From contig JAQBVO010000008.1 in NCBI GenBank assembly GCA_027728065.1, positions 1 to 62,592 on the forward strand: a stretch of 62,592 nt of DNA. The letters are read 5' to 3'. A program made the position numbers and the translations under genes. This DNA comes from Actinomycetota bacterium (lineage in GTDB: Bacteria; Actinomycetota; Actinomycetes; Nanopelagicales; Nanopelagicaceae). The notes under the pieces were generated by a model, which saw only the letters and a list, made by a program, of their open reading frames with translations, made no database searches and was not told the origin of the DNA. This document shows, one piece after another, positions 35,076 to 44,320 of the stretch (within the stretch, counting starts at the first letter, position 1; every line of letters starts with the position of its first letter).

Positions 35076-36528
35076 TACAAACAGCGAAGACGAGTTCGAA
35101 GCGCTGATGCGCGAAAGTGCACGTGTTGCCGCGCAATATGATTCTGGTGACGAAGTCATTGATCTCACTCTTGAGCTATCTGAGCGCCATGCACTGCGTC
35201 GTGTTAAGGGATTTTCAACCGAACTTGAAGATATCTCTGAGGCGGAGTATCGCCGGTTACAACTCGAACGTGTAGTTCTAGTCGGGGTGTGGACAGAGGG
35301 AACATCGGTAATGGCCGAGAACTCCTTAACCGAACTCAAAGCACTTGCAGAGACTGCTGGCTCCCAAGTTCTTGAGGGATTGATTCAACGACGTGATAAG
35401 CCAGATCCTGCGACATACATTGGTTCTGGAAAGGTAGCCGAACTGCGAGCTGTTGTTATCTCATCTGGGGCAGATACTGTGATTTGTGATGGCGAGCTCT
35501 CTCCTTCGCAGCTGCGACAGTTAGAGGATAAAGTCAAGGTGAAAGTAGTTGATCGCACCGCTTTGATCTTAGATATCTTCGCTCAACATGCAAAAAGTAA
35601 AGAGGGTAAAGCCCAAGTAGAACTCGCCCAGATTGCATATCTACTACCCAGACTTCGCGGTTGGGGAGATTCGCTCTCGCGCCAAGTCGGTGGACGCGCT
35701 GCAGGGGGAGCTGGAATCGGTGGACGCGGACCTGGTGAGACCAAGATTGAAACCGATCGCCGTCGCATTCGCGACAAGATGGCCAAGCTACGTGGTGAAA
35801 TCGCTGCGATGAAGACCTCGCGTGATACTAAACGCCAAGAGCGAAGGCGTTTTAATATTCCCTCCGTTGCAATCGCTGGATATACAAATGCCGGGAAATC
35901 ATCTCTTCTTAATCGCTTAACTAACGCCGGAGTCCTAGTTGAAAATGCACTCTTTGCAACTTTGGATCCCACCGTTCGAAAATCACAAACAACTGATGGT
36001 CGTATCTATACATTGACCGACACCGTTGGCTTTGTTCGTCACCTACCGCATCAGTTAATCGATGCATTTAAGTCGACGTTAGAGGAAGTATCGGGGGCAG
36101 ATCTGATTGTGCACGTGGTGGATGGATCACATCCAGATCCATTTGAACAGATTCGTGCAGTGCGCCAAGTACTCACCGAGATCGGGGGTGCTCAGATTGC
36201 AGAGATTATTGCGATTAATAAGGTAGATATAGCAGATCCACAGGTGGTCATGGAGATTTTGCGTAAGGAGCCCAATAGTTTTGCATTTTCAGTGCGCACG
36301 GGATTTGGCATCGATGCATTAGTTCACGCAATTGAGAGATCACTTCCCCGCCCTAATGTTGAGATTAAGGCGGTTATTCCATATAACCGTGGAGATTTGA
36401 TCCACTGGATTCACGAAGCGGGAGAGATTTTTTCACAGGAGTACGTTGAGGCTGGAACGGCGATTCACGCTCGAGTTGATGGCGCATTGGCCCAGGCGAT
36501 AGAAATCGCCCAGGTGAGTGGGGAATAA
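35068..36528 (+). CDS. hflX: GTPase HflX
   Basis: Ribosome-splitting/recycling GTPase of 486 residues. The N-terminal HflX domain holds D-P-A-T-Y-I-G-S-G-K and G-R-G-P-G-E-T-K-I-E. The G domain has G-Y-T-N-A-G-K-S-S, D-T-V-G-F-V-R-H-L-P and N-K-V-D. TTG at 35068 has CGGAG 7 nt upstream and overlaps the dapF stop by 8 nt. The miaB-miaA-dapF-hflX order is conserved in actinobacteria. Confidence 0.95.
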   Translation: MPNTNSEDEFEALMRESARVAAQYDSGDEVIDLTLELSERHALRRVKGFSTELEDISEAEYRRLQLERVVLVGVWTEGTSVMAENSLTELKALAETAGSQVLEGLIQRRDKPDPATYIGSGKVAELRAVVISSGADTVICDGELSPSQLRQLEDKVKVKVVDRTALILDIFAQHAKSKEGKAQVELAQIAYLLPRLRGWGDSLSRQVGGRAAGGAGIGGRGPGETKIETDRRRIRDKMAKLRGEIAAMKTSRDTKRQERRRFNIPSVAIAGYTNAGKSSLLNRLTNAGVLVENALFATLDPTVRKSQTTDGRIYTLTDTVGFVRHLPHQLIDAFKSTLEEVSGADLIVHVVDGSHPDPFEQIRAVRQVLTEIGGAQIAEIIAINKVDIADPQVVMEILRKEPNSFAFSVRTGFGIDALVHAIERSLPRPNVEIKAVIPYNRGDLIHWIHEAGEIFSQEYVEAGTAIHARVDGALAQAIEIAQVSGE

Positions 36529-36627
36529 CTCCGACACGCCGAGGGTTGTAGCAACCGGTGCGAGAGTTAATAGGCCATGATGCCCCCGCAGGCACAATGA
36601 ACTAACGAGCCAGAGGGGGTGCAATCA

Positions 36628-36924
36628 GTGGCAACAGATTACGACACACCCAGAAAGACCGATGAAGAGTTACATGAAGAGTCACTCGAAGAGTTAAAGG
36701 CCCAGCGCGTTGATGCACAATCTGGTCAGATCGATGTCGATGAGGCAGAGGCGGCTGAAAATCTTGAACTCCCTGGCGCTGATTTATCTGGCGAAGAGTT
36801 AGCAGTTCGTGTAGTTCCAAAACAAGAGGATGAATTCACATGTTCTCGCTGCTTCTTAGTTCATCACATTACACAACTTGCTAAGGGCGAGGGAGCTAAG
36901 GCTGTTTGTAAAGAGTGTACCTAG
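36628..36924 (+). CDS. DUF4193 family protein
   Basis: Actinobacterium-specific protein of 98 residues. It starts M-A-T-D-Y-D-T-P-R, is very acidic in the first 70 residues and ends with a C-S-R-C and C-K-E-C pair that may bind a metal. I chose GTG 36628, with AGAGGGGG about 10 nt upstream, over GTG 36619. The function of the family is unknown. Its stop shares the tetranucleotide CTAG with the stop of the opposing DUF3093 gene. Confidence 0.9.
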   Translation: MATDYDTPRKTDEELHEESLEELKAQRVDAQSGQIDVDEAEAAENLELPGADLSGEELAVRVVPKQEDEFTCSRCFLVHHITQLAKGEGAKAVCKECT

Positions 36925-37355
36925 TTCGATTCCAAGGCTTTTGCTAACTTGCCACTATTGTTGCTTGTAATCAACCAGTAAGGCGTTGTATCGCGAGAGT
37001 CATTTACTGCAACACGCACTCCAGTTGAACTCCAAAAACGAATCGCAAGAAAAGCCGCTGGATCTGCATCCCGTGTTCGCAGCGCACCGAGCTGGGCACT
37101 TGTCAGTGATTGCACAGCGCCTAAATACTCGAGTGCGATACGAGCCCGACCCACACGGAGTTCATGGCCATCGACTTCAATCACAAGTGCAGATTTAAAA
37201 GCAATCAGGATCAATAGAGCAGTAGTTGCGATAAGAGATGCTAAAGCGGCAATGTTTCCTAGGGCTGCCCAAATCGATACAACTAAGGAGAGCAGAAAGA
37301 AGTAGATTAAGGCTAGCAACCAGAGTGGCATACGGATCACTTCTCGATATCGCAT
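36921..37355 (-). CDS. DUF3093 family membrane protein
   Basis: A 144-residue protein beginning M-R-Y-R-E-V-I-R-M-P-L-W, with two hydrophobic segments between residues 10 and 60 and a soluble C-terminal part ending in a W-x-I-x-S segment. The family is restricted to actinobacteria and lies beside DUF4193 and dut, as in mycobacteria; its function is unknown. ATG 37355 is chosen over a longer frame because the family starts there and a TACCGT hexamer stands 7 nt upstream. Confidence 0.88.
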   Translation of the reverse strand: MRYREVIRMPLWLLALIYFFLLSLVVSIWAALGNIAALASLIATTALLILIAFKSALVIEVDGHELRVGRARIALEYLGAVQSLTSAQLGALRTRDADPAAFLAIRFWSSTGVRVAVNDSRDTTPYWLITSNNSGKLAKALESN

Positions 37356-37362
37356 AGGAGTT

Positions 37363-37368
37363 ACGGTA
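37363..37368 (-). promoter_or_regulatory. -10 element of the DUF3093 gene
   Basis: TACCGT on the minus strand, 7 nt before the ATG at 37355 and only 5 bp from the opposing -10. Confidence 0.5.
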
Positions 37369-37373
37369 TCGGA

Positions 37374-37379
37374 TACTCT
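37374..37379 (+). promoter_or_regulatory. -10 element of the thioesterase gene
   Basis: TACTCT, 6 nt before the ATG at 37386. Confidence 0.5.
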
Positions 37380-37385
37380 TGGACT

Positions 37386-37970
37386 ATGAGTCGCATCGCT
37401 AGCACCACTGCGCCAGAGGGAGCTCTGATTCCAGAGCGCCATCCCAAGGCTCCGCCTATTGGCTCAGAGATTCCATCGCACTTTGGTCACTGCTTTGGCT
37501 GTGGCCAACTTCATCCAACGGGTCTGCATCTTGTTGCATTTGTCGGGGCGAACCTGGATATCACCGCGCAATTTACTGTGAACGAGAACCATCAAGGCGC
37601 TCCGGGGCTTGCTCATGGCGGTTTGATATCGCTGGCATTTGATGAGGCACTTGGAAAGTTAATGTGGCTACTGCGTGCACCAGCGGTGACTGCTCGACTC
37701 GAAACCGATTTTTTAAAGCCAGTACCGATGGGATCGACGCTTCATATCAGCGCAAAAATCACCGGTCAGGTCAAACGCAAGGTCTACACAACTGCAGAAG
37801 GCCGTCTGAACACACCCGATGGTCCAGTAGTTGTTCGCGCCGCAGCCCTCTATGTAATAGTGCCCATGGAGCATTTCCTCAACAATGCACCGAAAGAGTA
37901 TTTAGAACATATCGCTAAGAGCCCTGCGTTATTAGCATTTGTCGATCCAGATTTTGAGATTAATCCCTAA
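37386..37970 (+). CDS. Hotdog-fold thioesterase (PaaI/THEM4 type)
   Basis: A 194-residue protein with a hotdog domain. C-F-G-C-G-Q-L-H-P-T-G-L-H is the typical N-terminal block, A-H-G-G-L-I-S-L-A-F-D-E-A the active-site helix with the conserved H-G-G and acidic residue, and the K-P-V-P-M-G strand follows. It probably hydrolyses an acyl-CoA, substrate unknown. dut follows 3 nt later. Confidence 0.85.
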   Translation: MSRIASTTAPEGALIPERHPKAPPIGSEIPSHFGHCFGCGQLHPTGLHLVAFVGANLDITAQFTVNENHQGAPGLAHGGLISLAFDEALGKLMWLLRAPAVTARLETDFLKPVPMGSTLHISAKITGQVKRKVYTTAEGRLNTPDGPVVVRAAALYVIVPMEHFLNNAPKEYLEHIAKSPALLAFVDPDFEINP

Positions 37971-37973
37971 CCA

Positions 37974-38417
37974 ATGGCAACCGTTGACGTTCTCATTACG
38001 CGTATAGATTCTTCAGTACCTTTGCCAACCTATGCCAAGGGGGGAGATGCAGGGGCTGATTTAGTTACGACTAGAGATTTTACACTAGCTCCAGGAGAGC
38101 GCAGATTAATTCCAACTGGAATCGCAGTTGCACTCCCCAATGGCTATGTTGGACTTGTGCATCCGCGATCTGGCCTTGCACTCAAACATGGAGTTACTTT
38201 AGTCAATAGTCCTGGCACCATTGACGCCGGCTATCGCGGAGAGATTTCTATTATCATCATCAATCTCGACCCAGCAGCATCGATATCCTTTAGCAAGGGA
38301 GATCGAATCGCGCAGTTACTCATCCAAAAGGTAGAGCGTGCAAATTTTATAGAGGTGAAAGAGTTGCCAGGTTCAGGGCGAAGTACAGGTGGTTTTGGAT
38401 CAACGGGGAGTGAATGA
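37974..38417 (+). CDS. dut: dUTP diphosphatase
   Basis: Trimeric dUTPase of 147 residues that keeps uracil out of DNA. Motifs in order: G-D-A-G-A-D-L near 25, H-P-R-S-G-L-A near 62, G-T-I-D-A-G-Y-R-G-E near 82, G-D-R-I-A-Q-L near 107 and the C-terminal arm G-S-G-R-S-T-G-G-F-G-S-T-G. All five are intact. The stop overlaps the DUF3159 start by ATGA. Confidence 0.96.
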   Translation: MATVDVLITRIDSSVPLPTYAKGGDAGADLVTTRDFTLAPGERRLIPTGIAVALPNGYVGLVHPRSGLALKHGVTLVNSPGTIDAGYRGEISIIIINLDPAASISFSKGDRIAQLLIQKVERANFIEVKELPGSGRSTGGFGSTGSE

Positions 38418-39031
38418 GCCAACATAATCAAGACCGCGACAAGGTAGTAGCCGCTCTGGGTGGGAAAAAGGGCCTTATCGATTCTGGTCTGCCAGCGTTA
38501 ATATTCTTGATTGTTTTTAATCTCTCTGGCAAAGATGTAAATACCGCAATTTATGCAGCGGTTGGATTATCTCTTGTGTTAACAGCGATGCGTTTAGTTA
38601 AGCGAGAGACTGTTCAACATGCCTTCTCTGGTTTAATCGGAGTAGGAATTTGCGCCTTAATCTCAAAGCGAACTGGAAGTGCTGCAGATTTTTACCTACC
38701 CGGTCTATGGATTAATGCAGTCTATGGGCTTATGTACACCATCACAAATTTAATTAGGTGGCCAATTTTAGGATTGATGTTAGGTCCTATCCTGGGGGAA
38801 AACCTGATGTGGCGAAAGGATCCGGCTCGATTAAATGCGTATATACGAGCAGGTTGGTTATGGGTGGGTATGTTTGTTGCCAGGTTACTAATTCAATATC
38901 CGCTTTATCAAAGTGGAAATGTAAATGCACTTGGGACAGCTCGCTTATTTATGGGATATCCACTATTCATTTTAACTGCTTGGGGAACTTGGCAGATATT
39001 AAGAAAAATACCCACTACTAAGATCAATTAA
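38414..39031 (+). CDS. DUF3159 family membrane protein
   Basis: Actinobacterial integral membrane protein of 205 residues with about five or six hydrophobic segments from residue 25 on. It is located after dut and before the TrkA genes as in mycobacteria. Function is unknown. The stop shares TTAA with the opposing TrkA gene. Confidence 0.85.
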   Translation: MSQHNQDRDKVVAALGGKKGLIDSGLPALIFLIVFNLSGKDVNTAIYAAVGLSLVLTAMRLVKRETVQHAFSGLIGVGICALISKRTGSAADFYLPGLWINAVYGLMYTITNLIRWPILGLMLGPILGENLMWRKDPARLNAYIRAGWLWVGMFVARLLIQYPLYQSGNVNALGTARLFMGYPLFILTAWGTWQILRKIPTTKIN

Positions 39032-39681
39032 ATAAAACAAGCCTTTAGCTCAGCTTCAGCTTTTGCCGATGCCACAAATAGCAACTCATCTCCAGCTGCG
39101 AAAACATCATGAGGTTTGGCCGTAATGACACGGCCATCACGGACAATGGCAGCCAAAGTTGAGTCCTCTGGAAGCTCAATCTCTTCGACAGTTTTGCCGA
39201 TACATGCCGAGCCATCGGGTAGCGTTAACTCAATTAAATTAGCTTGATTGTTTTTGAATGAGAACAATCGCACTACATCGCCAACGGAAACAGCCTCTTC
39301 GACGAGGGCAGAGATAATGCGTGGAGTAGATACTGCGACATCCACGCCCCACGAAGAGTCAAAAAGCCATTCATTTTTGGGGTGATTGATACGCGCTACT
39401 ACCCGTGGCACACCATATTCAGTCTTACCGAGCAATGAGGTAACTAGATTGGATTTGTCATCACCAGTTGCCGCAACTAAGACCTGACAGTTATTTAGAT
39501 GTGCCTTATCTAAAGATGTAATCTCGCAGGCATCGGCCATCAACCACTCTGCATCTGGAACGCTCTCGAGTTTGATCGCCTTAGGATCTCTATCAATGAG
39601 CAGAACTTGGTGCCCCTTGTCTAAAAGCTCACGCGCAATAGCGCGACCCACATTCCCAGCACCGGCGATTGCAACTCTCAT
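39028..39681 (-). CDS. Potassium-uptake regulatory protein TrkA (second copy)
   Basis: A 217-residue protein with an N-terminal RCK/TrkA-N Rossmann domain (A-G-A-G-N-V-G-R-A near residue 6, L-I-D-R-D near 28) and a C-terminal TrkA-C domain. It controls a Trk/Ktr potassium channel by NAD(H) or nucleotide binding. The start overlaps the other TrkA gene by ATGA; this matches the CeoB/CeoC pair of mycobacteria. No channel (TrkH/KtrB) gene is in the window. Confidence 0.9.
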   Translation of the reverse strand: MRVAIAGAGNVGRAIARELLDKGHQVLLIDRDPKAIKLESVPDAEWLMADACEITSLDKAHLNNCQVLVAATGDDKSNLVTSLLGKTEYGVPRVVARINHPKNEWLFDSSWGVDVAVSTPRIISALVEEAVSVGDVVRLFSFKNNQANLIELTLPDGSACIGKTVEEIELPEDSTLAAIVRDGRVITAKPHDVFAAGDELLFVASAKAEAELKACFI

Positions 39682-40346
39682 GAGCGTTGACTCTTAGGAG
39701 ACTGTGCCAGAATCGCCTCAATACGGGCAGTATCTTCTTCTGCGAGCATCACATGGATTAAATCTCCCTGTTGCAGAACCATGTGCTCATCTGGGATTAC
39801 TCCAACTCCAAGGCGCGTTATGAATGCAACACGTGCATGGGTGAGTTCATCAATAAGCAAAACCGCTTGGCCATACCAATCACTGTGTGGATGCATCTGA
39901 GAGAGGACTACCTTGCCACTGGCATCGCGCCACTGCGAGCGCGTACCTTCAGGAATGAGATTGCGAAGAATCTGGTCGGTAGTCCACAAAACTGTAGCCA
40001 CTGTTGGGATACCTAGGCGCTGATAAATCCCAGCGCGACCTGGGTCGTAAATTCTTGCTACAACTTTTTCAACACTAAACAACTCGCGTGCAACTCGCGC
40101 AGCCAAGATATTTGAATTATCGCCATTGCTCACGGCGGCAAAGGCTTGGGCTCTTTCAATCCCTGCCTCGCGCAAAATATCGCGATCAAAGCCGACTCCA
40201 CTAACCGTTGTACCTTTGAAATCTGGACCCAGGCGACGAAAGGCCTCGCGCGATTGGTCGATTATTGAAACGCTATGACCAGCGGCCTCAAGTTCGACAG
40301 CTAATGTAGATCCGACTCGACCGCAACCCATGATGACCACGTGCAT
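39678..40346 (-). CDS. Potassium-uptake regulatory protein TrkA (first copy)
   Basis: A 222-residue RCK protein with M-G-C-G-R-V-G-S-T-L-A at the N-terminus, I-I-D-Q-S near 30 and a C-terminal TrkA-C domain. It is diverged from the downstream copy, so the two probably form a heteromeric ring. It is the first gene of the pair and diverges from the RNA methyltransferase gene. Confidence 0.9.
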   Translation of the reverse strand: MHVVIMGCGRVGSTLAVELEAAGHSVSIIDQSREAFRRLGPDFKGTTVSGVGFDRDILREAGIERAQAFAAVSNGDNSNILAARVARELFSVEKVVARIYDPGRAGIYQRLGIPTVATVLWTTDQILRNLIPEGTRSQWRDASGKVVLSQMHPHSDWYGQAVLLIDELTHARVAFITRLGVGVIPDEHMVLQQGDLIHVMLAEEDTARIEAILAQSPKSQRS

Positions 40347-40353
40347 ATGTATT

Positions 40354-40359
40354 AACTTA
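40354..40359 (-). promoter_or_regulatory. -10 element of the trkA pair
   Basis: TAAGTT on the minus strand, 7 nt before the ATG at 40346. Confidence 0.5.
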
Positions 40360-40365
40360 CACCCA

Positions 40366-40371
40366 TAGGCT
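40366..40371 (+). promoter_or_regulatory. -10 element of the RNA methyltransferase gene
   Basis: TAGGCT, 7 nt before the ATG at 40379 and 6 bp from the opposing -10. Confidence 0.5.
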
Positions 40372-40378
40372 TACATCT

Positions 40379-41602
40379 ATGGCATCAACGAAGAGCGCGC
40401 GCTGGGCGGTAGGCGATACCTTCGAGGTAGAGATCGAGAAAGTAGCTCATGGCGGTCATTTCATCGCTCGCCATGAGGGCGCAGTGTTTTTCATCCGCCA
40501 TGGGATCCCCGGCGAAAAATGTCGAGTAGTAGTTACTTCAACGGGCTCATCATTTAATCGCGCCGATGTGATTGAGGTTTTAACGCCATCACCAGATCGC
40601 GTAATCCCTCCATGCCCCTATTCACACCGCACAGGTTGTGGTGGCTGCGATTTTCAACACATCTCACCGGCTAGACAACGCCAACTCAAATCCGATGTCA
40701 TCACCGAACAGTTTCAACGTATTGCAAAGATGGATATGCGTATCGAAGTTGAGGAAGTGAGTTCGCCACTGCATTGGCGCACGAGAGCTATTGCAACAAC
40801 AAATAATATGGGCAAACTTGGTTTTTACGCTGCACGCACTCATACGGTTATACCAATCGAAGACTGCATCATCACAGTTGAACAGATGCAGATCGCAGAA
40901 CTGGCGGCGCGAATTTGGAAACCCAATATGCGTATAGAAATTGCAACCTCATCACAGAAAGAGCGAAATATCGCACTGGCATCTGCGCAGGGCAAGGCGA
41001 GATTAACCGAAGGCAAGCAAATCCTGCATCAAGAGGTAGTAGGAAAGCTCTTAGAGGTGAGTCAGGATTCATTTTGGCAAAGTAATTGCAGCGCACCAGT
41101 GACATTGACCCAAGCTGTTCTAGATTTTGCACAGTTACACAGTGACGATCAGGTGCTTGATCTATATGGTGGTGTTGGGCTTTTTTCATCGGTGATGATA
41201 GATATAGTGGGTAGTGATGGAAGCATTGTTTTAATTGAAGCTAGCAAGAGCGCAGCTTGTGATGCTACTCGAAACTTTGCAAACTATTGCCATGTAAAGA
41301 TTGCAACGGGAGATGTTGCAAAACTTCTTCCCCGAATCAGCGTTGCCGATGTTGTGGTTCTTGATCCTCCACGCGAAGGCGCTGGTAAAGTAGTAGTGAG
41401 CGAAATTGCGCGCTTAACACCTAGATCGGTGGTCTATGTTGCATGCGACCCAGCTGCTCTAGCACGTGATGCAGGTTACTTTTTGGAAAAGGGGTATAGC
41501 CTCTCAAAACTGCGAGCCTTTGATCTCTTTCCAATGACGCATCACATTGAGTGTGTTGCACTGTTCTTACCAACTAACGTATTATTGCCATCTCAGACGT
41601 AG
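40379..41602 (+). CDS. TrmA/RumA-family RNA (uracil-5-)methyltransferase
   Basis: SAM-dependent RNA methyltransferase of 407 residues. An N-terminal TRAM domain (residues 10-65) leads to [16 protein letters not shown], a probable iron-sulfur cluster site of RumA-like enzymes. The C-terminal part has [18 protein letters not shown] and the catalytic cysteine in Y-V-A-C-D-P-A. Which uracil it methylates is not clear. Position between the TrkA pair and downstream core genes matches mycobacterial Rv2689c. Confidence 0.9.
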   Translation: MASTKSARWAVGDTFEVEIEKVAHGGHFIARHEGAVFFIRHGIPGEKCRVVVTSTGSSFNRADVIEVLTPSPDRVIPPCPYSHRTGCGGCDFQHISPARQRQLKSDVITEQFQRIAKMDMRIEVEEVSSPLHWRTRAIATTNNMGKLGFYAARTHTVIPIEDCIITVEQMQIAELAARIWKPNMRIEIATSSQKERNIALASAQGKARLTEGKQILHQEVVGKLLEVSQDSFWQSNCSAPVTLTQAVLDFAQLHSDDQVLDLYGGVGLFSSVMIDIVGSDGSIVLIEASKSAACDATRNFANYCHVKIATGDVAKLLPRISVADVVVLDPPREGAGKVVVSEIARLTPRSVVYVACDPAALARDAGYFLEKGYSLSKLRAFDLFPMTHHIECVALFLPTNVLLPSQT

Positions 41603-41618
41603 GTTTGGAAGGAAGGCA

Positions 41619-44276
41619 ATGAGTAAAAACTCTTTCAACGCAAAGAAGAATCTAGAGGTTGCGGGCAAGAGTTTTGATATATTTGATATTAGCGCCATTG
41701 ATGGTGCACACAGCCTCCCGTTTTCTCTAAAAATCCTTCTTGAAAACTTATTGCGCACCGAGGATGGTGCCAATATCACCGCCGATCACATCAAGGCCTT
41801 AGCCACATGGGATCCCTCAATCGAACCAGATACTGAAATTCAATTCACACCGGGCCGAGTCATTATGCAGGATTTCACAGGTGTTCCATGCATCGTTGAC
41901 CTTGCAACAATGCGTGAGGCGATTGTAGAGCTAGGGGGAGATGCTTCCAAAGTCAACCCACTAGCACCGGTTGAACTAGTAATCGATCATTCAATAATTG
42001 CAGATGTATTTGGAACCCCAGACTCTTTTGAAAAGAACACTGACATTGAATACGAACGCAACCAGGAGCGCTACCGATTTTTGCGTTGGGGGCAGAGTGC
42101 ATTTGATGAGTTCAAAGTAGTTCCACCCGGTACTGGAATAGTGCACCAAGTTAATATTGAATATTTAGCACGCGTGGTAATGACACGTGAGGTTGCAGGG
42201 CTCCTTTGCGCATATCCCGACACTGTAGTAGGAACAGATTCGCATACAACGATGGTTAATGGTCTTGGAGTTTTAGGTTGGGGTGTTGGTGGAATCGAGG
42301 CTGAGGCAGCCCTGCTGGGACAACCTGTTTCGATGCTCATTCCTCAAGTCGTTGGCTTCAAACTTACGGGTCAACTTCCACTCGGCACTACCGCCACCGA
42401 TATGGCGCTGACGATTACGCAGATTCTGCGTGGAGTTGGAGTTGTTGGAAAGTTTGTAGAGTTTTTTGGCCCTGGAGTTCTAGCGGTGCCGATGGCCAAC
42501 CGAACAACTATTGGAAATATGAGTCCCGAATACGGCTCGACATGTGCCATATTCCCAATTGATGAGGAGGTGTTGCGTTACCTACGTTTGACTGGCCGCA
42601 GCGAAGATCACATTGCTTTAGTTGAAAAATATGCCAAGACACAAGGACTCTGGCACGATCCATTGATTGCTCCGCGTTTTTCACAGATTGTCGAGTTAGA
42701 TCTATCAACTGTTGTTCCATCTATTTCTGGTCCAAGGCGCCCACAAGATCGCATCTCCTTGCGTGATTCTAAAACTGCATTTGTAGATATTCTTCCTACA
42801 TATTTTTCAGAAAAGACGGCAAGGGATGAAGTGCCTGCCGGCAATACGCGTATAAAAAACGGTGATGTGGTTATCGCATCCATTACCTCGTGTACCAATA
42901 CATCTAACCCATCTGTGATGATTGGTGCAGCGCTACTTGCAAAAAAGGCGGTTGAAAAGGGGCTTAAATCAAAGCCCTGGGTTAAGACAACCCTTGCACC
43001 GGGATCTAAAGTTGTTACCGATTATTACGATCGGGCAGATTTAACTAAATACATGCAGGCTTTGGGCTTCCACCTCGTCGGCTATGGCTGTGTAACTTGT
43101 ATCGGCAACTCTGGCCCACTGCCCATTGCCATTAGCAAGGCGGTCAATGAGAGTGATTTAGCAGTTACTGCAGTGCTCTCAGGCAACCGTAACTTTGAGA
43201 GCCGTATCAGCCCAGATGTGAAGATGAACTATCTAGCCTCTCCTCCCTTAGTTGTGGCATATGCAATCGCCGGCACTATGGATCACGATTTTGAGAAAGA
43301 CTCTTTAGGTAATGATCTGGAGGGAAACCCAGTGTATCTGGCAGATATCTGGCCATCACCTCAAGAGATTGAATCGGTAATCAATAGTGCAATCTCCTCG
43401 GCGATGTTTACCAAGGATTACGCATCCGTCTTTGATGGTGACCACCGCTGGAAGGCACTTGCTACACCCAGTGGAAAAACCTTCGAATGGGATGTGAAAT
43501 CGACCTATGTTCGCAAACCCCCATACTTTGATGCAATGCCAAAAGTACCTACACCTGTTGGTGATATAAGTGATGCACGTGTCTTAGTGGTCCTTGGTGA
43601 TTCAGTAACCACCGATCACATCTCACCTGCGGGAAACATTAAAGTCGATTCACCAGCTGGGCAGTATTTAACAGAGCATGGTATTGAACGTAAAGACTTT
43701 AATTCATATGGTTCACGGAGGGGAAATCATGAAGTAATGATTCGTGGAACATTTGCAAACATACGTTTGAAGAATCTATTACTAGATGGCGTTGAAGGTG
43801 GTTTTACCCGTAACTTCTTAATTAATGGAGAGCAGTCCACGATTTATAGTGCTGCGATGGCCTACCAAAGTGCTGGAGTACCCCTAATAATTTTGGCCGG
43901 TAAAGAGTATGGATCTGGTTCATCACGCGATTGGGCGGCTAAGGGAACTGCGCTGTTGGGGGTGCGCGCCGTTATCGCCGAAAGTTTTGAACGCATTCAC
44001 CGCTCAAATTTGATTGGAATGGGTGTGCTACCACTGCAATTTAGAGATGGTGAAAGTGCGAAGAGTTTAGGCTTAGATGGCAGTGAAGTATTTTCAATTA
44101 CAGGAATTACTGCACTCAATACTGGTGGAGTTCCAAGAGAGCTCGCGGTTACAGCTGGCACTAAGAGCTTTATTGCCAAGGTACGTATCGATACGCCAGG
44201 AGAGGCCGATTATTATCGCCACGGCGGGATTATGCAGTATGTATTGCGCTCCTTGCTTGCCAAAGAACGCGCATAG
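41619..44276 (+). CDS. acnA: Aconitate hydratase A
   Basis: TCA-cycle enzyme of 885 residues converting citrate to isocitrate. Cluster cysteines are seen in T-S-C-T-N-T-S-N-P near residue 425 and [10 protein letters not shown] near 490, and the C-terminal swivel domain has G-S-G-S-S-R-D-W-A. The ATG at 41619 has GGAAGG six nt upstream. An earlier in-frame start at 41547 lies inside the upstream methyltransferase gene and is rejected. Confidence 0.97.
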   Translation: MSKNSFNAKKNLEVAGKSFDIFDISAIDGAHSLPFSLKILLENLLRTEDGANITADHIKALATWDPSIEPDTEIQFTPGRVIMQDFTGVPCIVDLATMREAIVELGGDASKVNPLAPVELVIDHSIIADVFGTPDSFEKNTDIEYERNQERYRFLRWGQSAFDEFKVVPPGTGIVHQVNIEYLARVVMTREVAGLLCAYPDTVVGTDSHTTMVNGLGVLGWGVGGIEAEAALLGQPVSMLIPQVVGFKLTGQLPLGTTATDMALTITQILRGVGVVGKFVEFFGPGVLAVPMANRTTIGNMSPEYGSTCAIFPIDEEVLRYLRLTGRSEDHIALVEKYAKTQGLWHDPLIAPRFSQIVELDLSTVVPSISGPRRPQDRISLRDSKTAFVDILPTYFSEKTARDEVPAGNTRIKNGDVVIASITSCTNTSNPSVMIGAALLAKKAVEKGLKSKPWVKTTLAPGSKVVTDYYDRADLTKYMQALGFHLVGYGCVTCIGNSGPLPIAISKAVNESDLAVTAVLSGNRNFESRISPDVKMNYLASPPLVVAYAIAGTMDHDFEKDSLGNDLEGNPVYLADIWPSPQEIESVINSAISSAMFTKDYASVFDGDHRWKALATPSGKTFEWDVKSTYVRKPPYFDAMPKVPTPVGDISDARVLVVLGDSVTTDHISPAGNIKVDSPAGQYLTEHGIERKDFNSYGSRRGNHEVMIRGTFANIRLKNLLLDGVEGGFTRNFLINGEQSTIYSAAMAYQSAGVPLIILAGKEYGSGSSRDWAAKGTALLGVRAVIAESFERIHRSNLIGMGVLPLQFRDGESAKSLGLDGSEVFSITGITALNTGGVPRELAVTAGTKSFIAKVRIDTPGEADYYRHGGIMQYVLRSLLAKERA

Positions 44277-44308
44277 AGCCTGCGTTCGCTCTTATCGCAA
44301 TATCCATC

Positions 44309-44314
44309 TAAAAT
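44309..44314 (+). promoter_or_regulatory. -10 element of dxs
   Basis: TAAAAT, 6 nt before the ATG at 44321. Confidence 0.55.
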
Positions 44315-44320
44315 ATCGGC

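Noticed and set aside
41547-41618. Longer aconitase start inside the methyltransferase gene
   Set aside because: ATG 41619 has a clear GGAAGG site and the extra residues are translated from the overlapping gene.
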